A stretch of DNA of 64,000 nucleotides from Loxodes magnus (Eukaryota; Ciliophora; Karyorelictea; Loxodida; Loxodidae). The stretch covers positions 434,001 through 498,000 of the forward strand of contig CAMPDV010000135.1 in assembly GCA_946699065.1 (NCBI GenBank), in the 5' to 3' direction. The position numbers and the translations under genes were made by a program. This document shows, piece by piece, positions 24,130-34,397 of this stretch. Positions within the stretch are counted from its first letter, which is position 1, and each line of letters starts with the position of its first letter. The notes beneath the pieces were generated by a model. It searched no databases, was not told where the DNA came from, and saw only the letters and a program-made list of their open reading frames with translations.

Positions 24130-24466
24130 TTTAAATATTCACTTCTCTTGAAAGTAATTTCCCAATAGAAATTAATCTCTTATACATCAATCTATTTTCC
24201 TTTTTGATCTTCTTAATCATAACTTTTAAGAAACTCCTTAATCCTTTTTGACTACATTAAGTCAGTTTCTTTTCTCTCATTCATTTTCCTTTTTTCTTAA
24301 GAATTTACTTTTTCCCTTATAATTAACTTTAATGGCTACTCAATAATTCTCTTTTTTATCTTCTATTAAAATAACGTTTTTCCCTTTCTATTTTATCTAA
24401 ACTCTTACACAGCTAATCTAATGGAATAGTAATAATAGGAATTATCTTAAGTATAATTAAAAGCAT
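24081..24466 (-). CDS. Hypothetical protein, 121 aa, one 20-nt intron
   Basis: ATG 24466 to TGA 24081 with a GT-AG intron at 24308-24327 that joins two good coding stretches. The protein starts with a hydrophobic helix (LLIILKIIPIITIPL), so it may carry a signal or membrane anchor. The rest is highly charged (IEREKRYFNRRQKREL; RKETDLMQSKRIKEFLKSYD). It overlaps the 3' end of the TTL-like gene by 49 bp in convergent orientation and starts 114 bp from the divergent coiled-coil gene. No family is recognised. Confidence 0.55.
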
Positions 24467-24580
24467 TTAAACGTAATAGAAGATTATTAATTACTTTGAG
24501 AACAAGAGAGAAAGAGCTTTTCTACTAATTATTAAGTAATATAAAAAATACTTAGGTTTGGCTTTATTTAATTAAGTAAA

Positions 24581-26298
24581 ATGCTTGAAGATTAAAACCA
24601 AGATCTTTCTTTAAAAAAACAGAAACAAACCCCAGCAACCAATTATTTATAGTCAGGCGAGAATTTTAAAAAGACACTTAAAGTATCTAACTCCCTTAGT
24701 TAACATATGAAAAGAATAGAGTTAAGGAAAACTCCTATCTTCCAGAACGAGAATGTAAAATAGGTATACTTAAAATAGAAATAGGCTTTAAAGAAGACTA
24801 TTTTCATACAGTCTAGTGATTAAGTTATTATTGAAAAGTTTAAAAAGGAAAATCAGCAGTTAAGATATCAACTTGTGTAAGTAAGTCAGCAAATTGATAC
24901 AATGCTAGGCTAAAGCAAGGCAAATTTGCGTGTCTAACAGCAAGAAGAGAATTAAGAGGAAAACTAGTAGATAAAATGCGAAATGGAACTTGAGCTAGCT
25001 ATGAAGAAGTTGTAGCATTATGAGTATGTTTATTGATATTTAGAAAGCAGTTTTTGTTGCTTTAGAAGAGAAATGAAGTGATGGATTCTGCATAAATATA
25101 GGTAGATCTCTAAGAGAAACTCATTTAGAAGAAGTTATTACTAGAAGAGCTAAACTCTAAGTTAAAAGACGCTAAACAAAAGAATTACTTCTAAGGAAAA
25201 AATCTCGTAAGTCAGTCTTAGGCTACAGATAAAGGAAGCTAGTAAAAGCAAATTGAAACTATCTGTGATGAGATTTATTAGCAGTCCAAAAAAAATATCG
25301 AGATTAAATAGAAAATTGAGAAGTTAAAAGAAAAAGAGCTAAAAAAATAAAAGAAATACGCTCAACTATACATTCAGTACAATTAAAAAGTTGAAGACTG
25401 TGAGAGTCTTAATATAATATATGAGCAAAACTTAAATGATGAAAAAAGCTCTTAGTTTGAATCGCTAAATACACATAAACAAAACTTATTTAAATTTCTG
25501 AGTGATTATAAGTAAAGTTAGTAAAGAAATGAGAAAAACGCTGAAAAGAAACTAAAAGAGGTTATAAACTATAAGCAAGAAATTATAAACAAGTTAGAAA
25601 ATGTAAAGAAAGACTGTGAAAGCCTGCAATAAGATGTTAGGTAGCTAAGAGTGAAAAGAAAAAACTTCTTAAGTATAGAAAGAAAGATATAAAAAGACTA
25701 AGAGTTGATAATCGCTCTTGAAATATAGAAAAATTATACTTATGATACTATGGTAACTTCTACTATGAATAAAAGCAGTAAAAAGAGCAAAACTTAAAAC
25801 CTTAGTTAACCATAAACAACCAAAGCGAACTTAGCAATATTAAAAAAACTAAATGGTAGTCAAATTATAAAAAAAGAAGGGATTAACTAGCTAAAAAATT
25901 AAAGTAATAAGAAAAAATTAGGAACTGGAAGCATTACAATTCCAAGAACCCAGTTAATTCAGATCTAAGAATTTAAGGCCAGTAAATTTAAATTTCCTTA
26001 GATTTCTGATAGACAAGATTAAGGAGAAATATCTCAGAGAAAAAGTAGAAAATAAAAATTTGAAAAAGGAGAGTAAAGAAAAATAGAAGCAAAAGAAGAA
26101 AATTTCTAGGACTAAATCTAACAAAATCAGAGTAGAAAATCAAACCAAACAAAAAAATCTATATCTCAATAATCTGAAAAATCCTCTAAGTCATCAAAAT
26201 CATCTAAATCGTCATCCCAAAATAGATAATAAATTTCAATTAACTAATATATATTAGATTAGTAAAAGCTCTATACTTCTTATTTTCATCATCAATGA
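24581..26298 (+). CDS. Coiled-coil protein, 561 aa, with two 16-nt introns
   Basis: ATG 24581 to TGA 26296-26298. Introns gtttattgatatttag (25028-25043) and gtttttgttgctttag (25050-25065) flank a 6-nt exon; a single 38-nt intron would give the same frame. Nearly all of residues 75-400 is coiled coil (K, E, Q, L). The C-terminal 150 residues are basic and serine-rich with a run of SSKSS repeats. It has no catalytic motif or membrane segment. It is probably a structural or cytoskeletal protein. It runs divergently from the small gene ending at 24466. Confidence 0.75.
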
Positions 26299-26370
26299 TC
26301 TCATAATATCTAATAATTAAGGCTAAATTTACTGATTTAAATAAAGTAAATAAATCTGTCATTTGTATAG

Positions 26371-27136
26371 ATGTAACTTAATAAAGGTAGAGAAAATATA
26401 AAAAGAAACAGAGATGGTTTAGTTGTTTCGTTTAATCACTATAAAAAATCTATCTTTAATAATGCACAAAGGAACACTAAAGAGTAGAATGCTAGAGTAG
26501 AAAATGATAAATAATCATAGTATAAATCAGCTTTTCATAACTGTCCCATACAGTTTTCCTGATTGAAGTGTAATAAACATATTAAATAAAGAAACTTTCT
26601 TTTCCAAATCTCATGTATATTTTTAAATGCTAAAAAGATAAAAGATTATTATTTATCTTAAGTTGCTATTATATTATAGTTTTAGATTGAATTCCAGGAA
26701 TAAAATAAAAGCAACAAAATTTTAAATTAATAGTAGTTAAGAAAAATGAAGCAAGCTATAATGAAGAACTTCAAATTCAATATTAAAAAATGATAAGAAC
26801 TAGAAGTTGAGGGGAAGTAAAACTGGGAGTAAAGTCAAGATATTGATAAGATGCATGATCTTATAGTTTCTTTCGTAACTTTTGTGAAATTAGAGCAATA
26901 TTATTTTAGTCATTTCGTAGCAGATTTTAAATCTTGAAAAGTTGGATGACAAGAATTTACATGAGTTTTATATGGCATCGAAAATAATGCTATAGATGCT
27001 ATAAGATGATTTCGAAACTAAAGTTTCACTCCTCAAGTACTATAATGTTACTGATTATCAAAAAAAACTTACCTTAATTACAACTTGGACGCTAAGTCCA
27101 CTCATAGACTACGATTTCATAAATTCATTTCTTTGA
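26371..27136 (+). CDS. Hypothetical protein, about 248 aa, one 19-nt intron
   Basis: ATG 26371, starting MQLNKGRENIKRNRDGLVVS, runs in one frame to 26874. A 19-nt intron (26875-26893) then leads to a last exon (LEKLDDKNLHEFYMASKIML; DDFETKVSLLKYYNVTDYQ) and TGA 27134-27136. The section 26560-26700 is AT-rich and may hide a frame-neutral intron. An inner ATG at 26746 could be the start of a shorter form. The frame just downstream also looks coding, so the end could be spliced differently. Mostly helical, no family recognised. Confidence 0.55.
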
Positions 27137-28119
27137 TCTTTCAATTATTGTTGTCTTATGATAATCTATCAGTAATAATATCAACCCAACTATTCGAGAA
27201 GCACATACTTTAATTAGGTATCATCTCACATTATAATCGTATTCATACATAATCATTTGAAAAAGGTTCTTTAAATACAACACATTATCATGTCTATGCA
27301 TTATAATAGCATATTAATTCTCAACTCAAGCTTGAATAGAATCATTTATATACAAACTATTCACCAAAATATCAGTTGTATCCTAACTAAGCACTAATAA
27401 TATTAAGAATTTCATACTTCTAATATATAAGTAAATTCTATCAAATAGCAAATAGTAAGGGTAAGAAACTTTCAGTTAGATTAAGCAAATAATTACCTGC
27501 ATTAATTAGAGCATTTAAATATAAAGGCTATATTTCGTATATAGTTTATCATTTATTTTAACTTTTCTATATCTCTTTATTTATCTGTTTTGCTTATAAA
27601 ACTTCATTACAGAAACTTTACCTACATAATCTAAAGTATCTTAAGTAAAGAGCCACTATTTTTTTAGTGATTAGCTTATCTTACAGTCTCTAAAATAGTT
27701 GGTGTTACTTATTTATTGTGATAAGCTTTATACATTAAAAGTTAGCAGCATGTATGCTAGTTTTTGAAATGAGTTAATAGCAAAACTATATTAGTAATAA
27801 ATTAAATAGATCTGTATTTATGAGTTACTACTGTGATTAAAACAGCATCTAAACCATTATTAATTATACTACTTTTATCACCAGATCTATGCACTCTTAT
27901 TTAACTACTCCCATATTAAAGAAATCATCCTTGTTTAATATATCTTTCAGCTAGATAAGAGTTTTTTTAGAAAGAGAGACGAGCAGATTAAAGAGTAGCA
28001 ATAAAGGTAGGTTTTAGGCTAGATGATAAAGGGAAAAAATATATTTTATAGTACGTAATGAAGATACTTAAAGAAAATAAATAAGTTGATGATTCAACTA
28101 TCATGCTCATCAATTAAAT
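27137..28119 (+). other. Spacer with a weak coding-like stretch
   Basis: At about 27100-27420 (+) one frame reads a fairly balanced sequence (including HTQSFEKGSLNTTHYHVYAL) with no ATG of its own. It may be a further exon of the gene upstream, or chance. From 27430 to 28119 I see nothing supportable. Confidence 0.25.
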
Positions 28120-28854
28120 ATGGAAACATAGTTTAAGAAAAAGCGAATAGTAAAGAACCTCAAGATAAATGCTTAATAAAGTACAAAAGGAGTGGAAGAA
28201 TGTAAATAAATATCACTTATAAAAAATTAAGAATCTCCAAATGATTTTAATGAAGTTTTGTCTCCTGTCAGTCCTTCTGATTGGAAAGATCAAACTCCTT
28301 TACTTTAGCCGAAAGGAATGAAGCTTCCTATTTCACCAAAAAAGGAGAGAAAAGAAAAAGTGAAGTAAGTTAAAAAAAATGCTGAGAAGTTAGATTTGGA
28401 ATCCTGCATGAGAGTATTAACATATGGAGTGACATCTGAAACTAATTCTCCGACAAAGAGATAAACACATGATATTGACGTATGTAATGTAATAGTTCCT
28501 TGCTTATATTGTCCTTTGGCTAAATAAGAATCACCTGAAAACCTAAAGCATGCTGTTACTACTGAAAAATTTTCTGAATAAATTATTATGCTAAGAAACG
28601 TAGTCAACAAGATACAGTCTGGTCAGAAACTTGAAAGAGCCAATTCTTTTGAAGATGAGGAAAATAAAAATGAATGGTTTGTAGAAGAAGGCTTTAATAA
28701 AGTAAAAAGACGTGGAAAAAGACTATTGTCAATTACTGAAAAAGGAAAAATATTAAAATATGGATTCGGTTAGACTGCTCATGATTAGGATCCAACTACT
28801 ACAGCTTCTTTTGGAGGGCTAAATGTAGCTATTTCAGTTCCTAAGAAACACTGA
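28120..28854 (+). CDS. Hypothetical protein, 244 aa, intronless
   Basis: ATG 28120 to TGA 28852-28854. The N-terminal half is basic and proline/serine-rich and looks disordered (VLSPVSPSDWKDQTPLL; KLPISPKKERKEKV). It then has a cysteine-containing block (LESCMRVLTYGVTSE; CNVIVPCLYCPLAK) and a charged C-terminal part (FEDEENKNEWFVEEGFNKVK). The CX2C in PCLYC could bind metal with C at other sites, but no known finger fits. No membrane segment. It ends 58 bp before the left arm of the large inverted repeat. Confidence 0.75.
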
Positions 28855-28911
28855 AATTTTGTTATGATTAATTTTAAATTTATATACTTAAAACTTGAAA
28901 ATCATTACTTT

Positions 28912-30112
28912 ATATTGAAGTACTTTGAGTATTTTCTTAAAAATATAATAGCATAAAGCTAGAATCTGTCTTTATTTAATTATTTAAATCATTTCATCTG
29001 TATTTCATTCTCTTTTTCTTCTGCTTGCTCTGTAATTCATGTTGGATTGTACTCTCCCTCACTTGATTGAATCTTAGTCCTACTGCTTTGAGGTCTTAAT
29101 TGGCTCTCAGTCTCGTTAGAAGGTACTTAACTATAGTTCTTTCCTTAGAGTGATCTTTAAAGCTGCTAGTAATTATTGCTAAGTTACACTGAAGAATCCT
29201 CAGAATCTTCTTCAACTAAAGTATTAAAAGGATCTAGATCAATAATTTCAAACCAGATTGCATCAAAACCTGGTCTTAGTTTTATTTTTTTGCTTCATAG
29301 AGTTTTGTTTTTCTTCTAGCAAAACACAGCAAGAGCCCAATTCATTTTTCTTCGAGTTCTTCTTTTAGAAACTAGACAAGCTATAAATGGTCAAACAACT
29401 CCACTAAGTATAGATAATATGATATTAGACAGTCCAAAGTAGAAATACTAGTTTAAATCTTCTACATTAGAGAAAGTAAATACATTGCCTACTACAAACA
29501 TGCAACATGATATAAAAAGCCATACTTTTGAAACTACTCTTTGACATTTAATTGGCATATAAGCTTTGTTCACTATTTGCTAGGCTTCTTTTACCAAGTT
29601 ACTAATATCAACAGCCTTTAGTTTCCCATGGAATAAATCTTGCTAAGGATTATAATAAAACAGTTTATCGCTTTCTGTGTACATTACTGAAATAAATCTA
29701 TTTGCCTCACTCTTAGGAATATGCAGTTATCTTCTCGGTCTATTATCCCCTCAAGCTTCTCCATAGCAAGATTTTGCATAAATAGGTTTATCTCCTAAAT
29801 CTAGCGATTCTTAATCCTACTATTACTTATTTTACTATAATTCCATCATTTAAAAAGTTAAATCCCACTAACCTTTAATTTATATTGATCCATTCAACCA
29901 AAACTCTCATTAAGTCTCAAAAAAAGAGTCTCGAACTAGCATTCTAAAGACAAAGTCTATTCCTTATAATTGAATTTAACTCTCTTTTACTTTAATTTCC
30001 TACTACTATTTCTATACATCTAAACACCAATTATATATTTATACGTTTAGCTTATCTTTTTTTAGTTCAAGAGGATTTTAAAATTTATTATGCTCCAACA
30101 TAATATTTTTTA
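28912..30112 (-). repeat. Inverted duplication, left arm (about 1.2 kb)
   Basis: Matches the reverse complement of 36655-37862 almost perfectly; I noticed only a handful of single-base differences. The match starts and stops abruptly at both ends. It carries a whole gene with its upstream 260 bp. Arms are separated by about 6.5 kb. Confidence 0.9.
28989..29849 (-). CDS. Two-helix membrane protein, copy A (286 aa)
   Basis: ATG 29849 to TGA 28989 in one frame. A glutamine-rich N-terminus is followed by a soluble region (GDKPIYAKSCYGEAWG; YTESDKLFYYNPQQDLFHGK). Two hydrophobic segments (VWLFISCCMFVVGNVFTF and IILSILSGVVWPFIACLVS) enclose a short acidic loop, and a basic stretch and an acidic serine-rich tail follow. 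It looks like an integral membrane protein with both ends on the same side. No family is recognised. Its twin on the other arm differs by about one or two residues, for example RR in place of KR after the second helix. Confidence 0.8.
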
Positions 30113-30149
30113 ATAATAAAAATAATATAATAATATTAATAATAGATTA

Positions 30150-30876
30150 CGTAATTTCTTCATTAATAAGATCATCATTATTTTAATTTAGTCTATCTTC
30201 ATTATTTTTAAATAAACTTTCTTGTTGCTTGCGAAATTTTTGATAACTTTCTTCTTATTCTTTCTTTTTGCTTTGTCTTCATCTTGATTTGATAATCAGT
30301 CGCTTTACTCTTCCTTTAAGATTTTGTGTCTTTTAGCACTTTCAGCATTTCTCATTATTATATCATTAATTTTTGTTTCTAATTTGAATAATTCCTTTAC
30401 TTTATAAAACTTCCTTCAATAAATTTTGCCTTCAAGCACACATTATATTAGACTCAGTTTGCTCCAGAGTTTTTATCCTTCTATTCTTTAAATTTTTTTA
30501 ATAATTAAAATAGTCTTTAAAACGTTTCCTTTCTTCTTCCATTATCAATATCATAACACACCTCTCTATTTTTCTCTATTTTTGGTATAAACTAACTTTT
30601 ACTCTTTCTCAATATCCATAGGATCTCCATTACTTTAGTTTATTGGAATATTGATTGCTAATATAAGGTAAAATGGCTTAATATATTCTAGTTGTTTTAA
30701 TAGCAAAATTACCTCTTATATTTCCTATTTACTGCTAATTCCTTTTTTATCTAGTGTTTTTCTTGTAGTATCTTCAAAGTAGTATTTAGCAAATCCCAAT
30801 TTTTCGTTCATTTCGTTATTTAAGTTTTTAAGATCTGATTATCTAAGAAAAGTTGATTTATTTCCTTTTATTAATT
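30150..30876 (-). CDS. Hypothetical charged helical protein, multi-exon
   Basis: On the minus strand, three or four coding stretches are joined by plausible GT-AG introns of 26-28 nt. The first reads NEMNEKLGFAKYYFEDTTRK and later DPMDIEKEQKLVYTKNREK. The next reads ERKRFKDYFNYQKNLKNRR, and the last HKILKEE and SYQKFRKQQESLFKNNEDR. The product is highly charged and helical, without membrane segments. The end runs toward the left arm of the inverted repeat and its stop is not resolved; the start near 30876 is a guess. Confidence 0.45.
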
Positions 30877-31185
30877 CATATTTTTGGCTATTTAGTTTTT
30901 TCCTTTAATAGATTAATAAATTTTATATTTATAAGATAGGAACAATAAGAGAAAAAATTAATTTTGAACAATGAAGTAGGAGTGAAAAGAATGTATCAGA
31001 ATTTTTATTTTTAAGGTTTATAAGATGAAGAAAAAAAAGTAAGTATTTAAAATTGTATTGGAAGAGAACCCAAAAATATATTCAACTCATAGCTATAGAA
31101 AAACAATATATAGCTTTATTAATAATAAGCAGCTTAGATTTGCAAATTTCTTATTTCTATTATTTAAATTCTTATATAATTAAAT

Positions 31186-31843
31186 ATGACACAGAAGGAA
31201 AATGGTAAAAGAGTCAAACTTCAAGTTACTATTTTGCTATCTTCACTTTTTGGATTGTTTCACGAGGGATGTGTCTATTTAATTATTCCAAAAAGATGAA
31301 GCTTCGATAAGGACGATTGGAATCTAATCTCATGAAATGTCTGCATTGGGTTGTAGAGTTGATGGTGATTAGGCATGTCTAAAAATTAAGCGGAGAAATA
31401 AATCTTCAAAAATATTTTCTAGTTAGAATATTGTAATTTGTACTTACAAATCTTTGGAAGTCTAAAATCCCGAACTTTTAAGCATATCTAATATTTATTA
31501 TTGCAATTCTATTGAAAGTTTAATTTTCTTTATGAACTAATTATGCAAATGACTCTTAAGTTTAATATTATCCTTATTACTCAGGCTTTGTTCCATCTGC
31601 ATAAAATACTATTCTCATTATTTAAGATATCAATTCAGAGCTGTCTATTGCTTATTTGGAACCATTTTGTTCTGTATATGGGATTTATATGTGTATTCTA
31701 TAAAAATATAGAGAAATAAAATTATTTTATTTTCTTAATACCGTTAAAAAAGCATTTTCTTATTTAAATCAAACTTTATACTGAGATCAATTATACTATT
31801 TAAATAAGGTAAAGTATTTACTTATTTAATTTTGGTTTTATGA
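31186..31843 (+). CDS. Multi-pass membrane protein, 209 aa, one 28-nt intron
   Basis: ATG 31186 to TGA 31841-31843 after removal of a GT-AG intron at 31433-31460. Hydrophobic segments lie at residues about 13-32 (LQVTILLSSLFGLF), 45-65 (tryptophan-rich, three W encoded by TGA), 110-135 (KWLLSLILSLLLRLCSI) and 150-175 (VYCLFGTILFCIWDLYV). The loop between helices 2 and 3 is charged. No family is recognised; it lies alone inside the spacer of the inverted duplication. The last 20 residues are AT-rich and less certain. Confidence 0.55.
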
Positions 31844-32229
31844 TTTTAAGTTTTCTAGAAGTGTTTTGAAACCTCTTTATGGCTCAATATTATTCAGTTT
31901 AAGAAGTTAAATGCCTGTTTATTAAAGGTGGAAGCGGTATTTTTTATTTCTATATAAAATTGTATATAAATGTAGTTTAAGTCTAGAAAGAAATTAATTG
32001 TATTTATATACAATTTACCTTTTTAACTGTAGATATTAAGACTTAACTATTACGCTATTTATATGATTTTCAAGAATCTATAATACAAATTTATAAATCA
32101 TTGGTATGAACGATGGCTTTTATTATGATGTTTGCAAATTTAAGAAAAATTAGAAAAACAAATTTTATCGACTTTGAACGAAAAATATTAGCATAGTAAT
32201 AATAATAATGAATTATGGTGATAGTACCT
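31844..32229. other. Intergenic, nothing recognised
   Basis: AT-rich spacer of about 390 bp between two convergent genes. Near 31960-32040 there is an imperfect inverted repeat around tgtatataaatgt and attgtatttatatacaa. Confidence 0.4.
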
Positions 32230-32984
32230 TCAATTAGGCTCATCACTGGATAAAGGATTAATGCTATTAAAAATAGGTTCCCTAGCAGAAGCTTTACTTT
32301 CTTTTTCAGTTTGTGCTACATTATAACGTATCTAGAGATGTTCTTTAAATCTGTCTTTTTTTAGGTATTGAGTTGAAATTTAAATTATTGCCAAATATTT
32401 TTTAATGCCGACGTATTTAGATTTCTTCAAAATTCTTAATAAAGGGTTTTCCATTAAGAATCTTAAATCTATAAATGATACCTTTAGGAGTAATATTCAG
32501 CTTACTTATTTTTCTTAAAGTTTCTAAAATTTCAGCATTTTGCTTATTAAAAAACCCTCAAAATTTCTTACGAAATTTCCAGGATTTACAATACCAGTAT
32601 TTAGGTCTTCTTTTCTTCCCTATAGTCTATGCTGTCTGTAACTCAGGTTCACCGTTCATAGAATAATTATGGGATAAGCTTTTAAAAATAAACTTTTCTA
32701 TCTCAGCTAAATGATTTACCTTTTAATCTGTTTATTCTAATTCCATTTTAATCACTTTCATATAAGCATGATTACTTAAATCATATTAAGATTTTATATT
32801 TCTTAGATATTAAAGTCATACAAGAAAGTAATCTTGAAATTTACTCCATACGCATTTATAATTACAAAGCTAGTTCTTAATTTCCTTCTTGCATTCTTCA
32901 AGAGTTTTGAGAGATTCATTTATTAAGACTATCTATCAATGTTATATCTTTTACCTATGAGGTTATTTAAGAGACATTATCCAT
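32230..32984 (-). CDS. Hypothetical basic protein with a 22-nt intron and an ambiguous TGA
   Basis: ATG 32984 (MDNVSQITSQ) is followed by a 22-nt GT-AG intron at 32933-32954. A long exon follows: ESLKTLEECKKEIKNQ, KMELEQTDQKVNHLAEIEK, then a basic aromatic patch KKRRPKYWYCKSWKFRKKF. A TGA at 32558-32560 comes next; the sequence after it (NKQNAEILETLRKISKLNI) is as good as that before, so I read it as W. The final part changes frame and ends at TGA 32230-32232; a 58-nt intron would join them, which is long for this genome. Alternatively the gene stops at 32558 and a separate 74-aa ORF starts at 32454. Function unknown. Confidence 0.5.
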
Positions 32985-33004
32985 TTTATTTTTATGAATA
33001 AATA

Positions 33005-33330
33005 AATAAATAAAAATGATTATAGAGCATGTAGCACCTCATTGGCGCGCAGCTCTTTCAATATTAATATTTAATATTAAGAAAAATTTTCTCGAGCTTC
33101 TTGTTAAAATTCTAGAAGACCAATGAGTCACTTCATCTTCTCCAAATGGGGAATCTTCTTATCAAAAATTATTCATAAATCTTGAGTCAAATGCTTCAGT
33201 CTTCTTGAATAAGGTCCATATAAGAATTAGTTATTAAGTCATTAATTAGAAGGCCCGTCAGTCGAGCTTTCGTACTGCTAGAAAGAACCCTTGGGATAAG
33301 TTTGAAATGTCTCAACTGAGCTTATCCACC
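33005..33330 (-). repeat. Structured dispersed repeat, copy 2 (better preserved)
   Basis: Homologous to 4378-4700 in the opposite orientation. In its sense (minus) orientation it begins with a tRNA box-A-like string (ggataagctcagttgagac) whose ggataag (33321-33327) can pair with cttatcc (33294-33300). A second hairpin, gaaagctcg with cgggccttc around an actga loop, follows. It ends in a TA palindrome, the block gaaagagctgcgcgcc and a TTTA-rich tail. It may be a tRNA-like SINE or a conserved LINE 3' UTR. Confidence 0.75.
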
Positions 33331-33464
33331 CTTCCCCGTGGTGACATCTAGTGCGAGATTAATCTGCAATGCAGTATACACTGCGCCAGATTGCCTGCTA
33401 GTTTTTCTGACACATCCGACATCCATATTTTATATATAAAATAAATAAATAAAATTATCGTGGT

Positions 33465-33770
33465 ACCACCTTTATTTGGATCACCACGGAAGTTAAAGAA
33501 ACCAAATTTATATGTTAATAATAGGCTAGAAATGATTCTAGCTTCATCTGGTCTCTTTGAATTTCTTGTGCTTCATCAAGTTCCTCTTCTAGCATATTTA
33601 ATACCTACTAATTTGAGAGTTCAGGATCAATTTCTTCTAAAAGATCTCTTTAGAGTAATTGAGCGTCAATTATTATTTATTAAATTTTTATCTTTTTCGC
33701 TTGTTTATTTAATTACATTTCATCTGTATATCTCTTTTTTGTATTTTTTAAGTTTTATCCTATCTATTTG
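33465..33770 (-). pseudogene. Gene fragment between the LINE piece and the structured repeat
   Basis: On the minus strand one frame reads RDLLEEIDPELSNQQVLNML and EEELDEAQEIQRDQMKLESF, a convincing acidic helical segment of about 60 residues. It loses coding character on both sides and meets the structured repeat at its 3' side. I read it as a remnant of a host gene or of the LINE interior; the open frame on the + strand at 33460-33819 is its antisense shadow. Confidence 0.35.
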
Positions 33771-33835
33771 TCAAATAAATTTCATTTTCTTTTTTCTACT
33801 TTTTATTTTTATTCATTGACTAGCTTTTTGAATAT

Positions 33836-34370
33836 TCAAGTGTGCTCACTTGAGCCAGCTCTATAATCCTTACCTATTATTTTATTAAAAGGAAGGATTT
33901 TGTTTATACATCCCCGTCTTCTTTTTTCTAGTATGCTTTTAATAAAATCTTTAATTCATGCATCTATTGAGCTTCTCTGATCTATTTGAAAAGACCGAAT
34001 TCAATTTTCAAATTCAAAATTACCTCAAACTATTTTGAATAAATTTAGTTTGGTCTACATAATATTTATTTAGGTTTAATTTAGTTCTATCTTATTTAAT
34101 TTTTATTACAATTCTTCTCTTTCTTATTAATATTATTCGCATATCTCAATTATATGGGCCTCATCCTCTATCCCATTTCTGCACATATTACATATGTTAT
34201 TTTCTATTAAATGCCTCTTAATCTGAATAGATAACAAATTTCTTATTTTCTATGCTTATTATATCTTAGGTAATTTGGAGGACCTTTATATATAATACAA
34301 ATAAAATTGATAACAGTATCTAATCCCTAAATATAAGTGTAATATATGCTGATGATAGGTTACTTTAGTA
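33836..34370 (-). mobile_element. LINE (non-LTR retrotransposon) ORF2 C-terminal fragment
   Basis: On the minus strand the frame reads KLPKIQQAQKIRNLLSIQIK, then RHLIENNICNMCRNGIEDEA and HIIEICEQYQQEREEL, ending at TGA 33836-33838. The C-x2-C ... H-x4-C arrangement followed by a basic/acidic helix is the zinc-binding C-terminus typical of many LINE ORF2 proteins, downstream of the reverse transcriptase. The reverse transcriptase and endonuclease are missing, so the copy is 5'-truncated, as is usual for LINEs. The remaining frame is open for about 175 codons. It ends just before the start of the zinc-finger gene on the + strand. Confidence 0.65.
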
Positions 34371-34397
34371 AAATTGCTATAAATTATTAAAATTGTA

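Noticed and set aside
33255-33290. Possible hammerhead ribozyme core in the structured repeat (ctgacggg...gaaa)
   Set aside because: The required CUGANGA box and the third stem are absent.
33460-33819. 119-codon ORF on the + strand
   Set aside because: The opposite strand carries an acidic helical coding-like segment; the + frame ends in low-complexity F/L.
34345-34356. YADD-like string on the + strand (tatgctgatgat), suggestive of a reverse transcriptase active site
   Set aside because: The surrounding + strand frame has no other reverse-transcriptase motif, and the LINE signal here is on the minus strand. I take it as chance.
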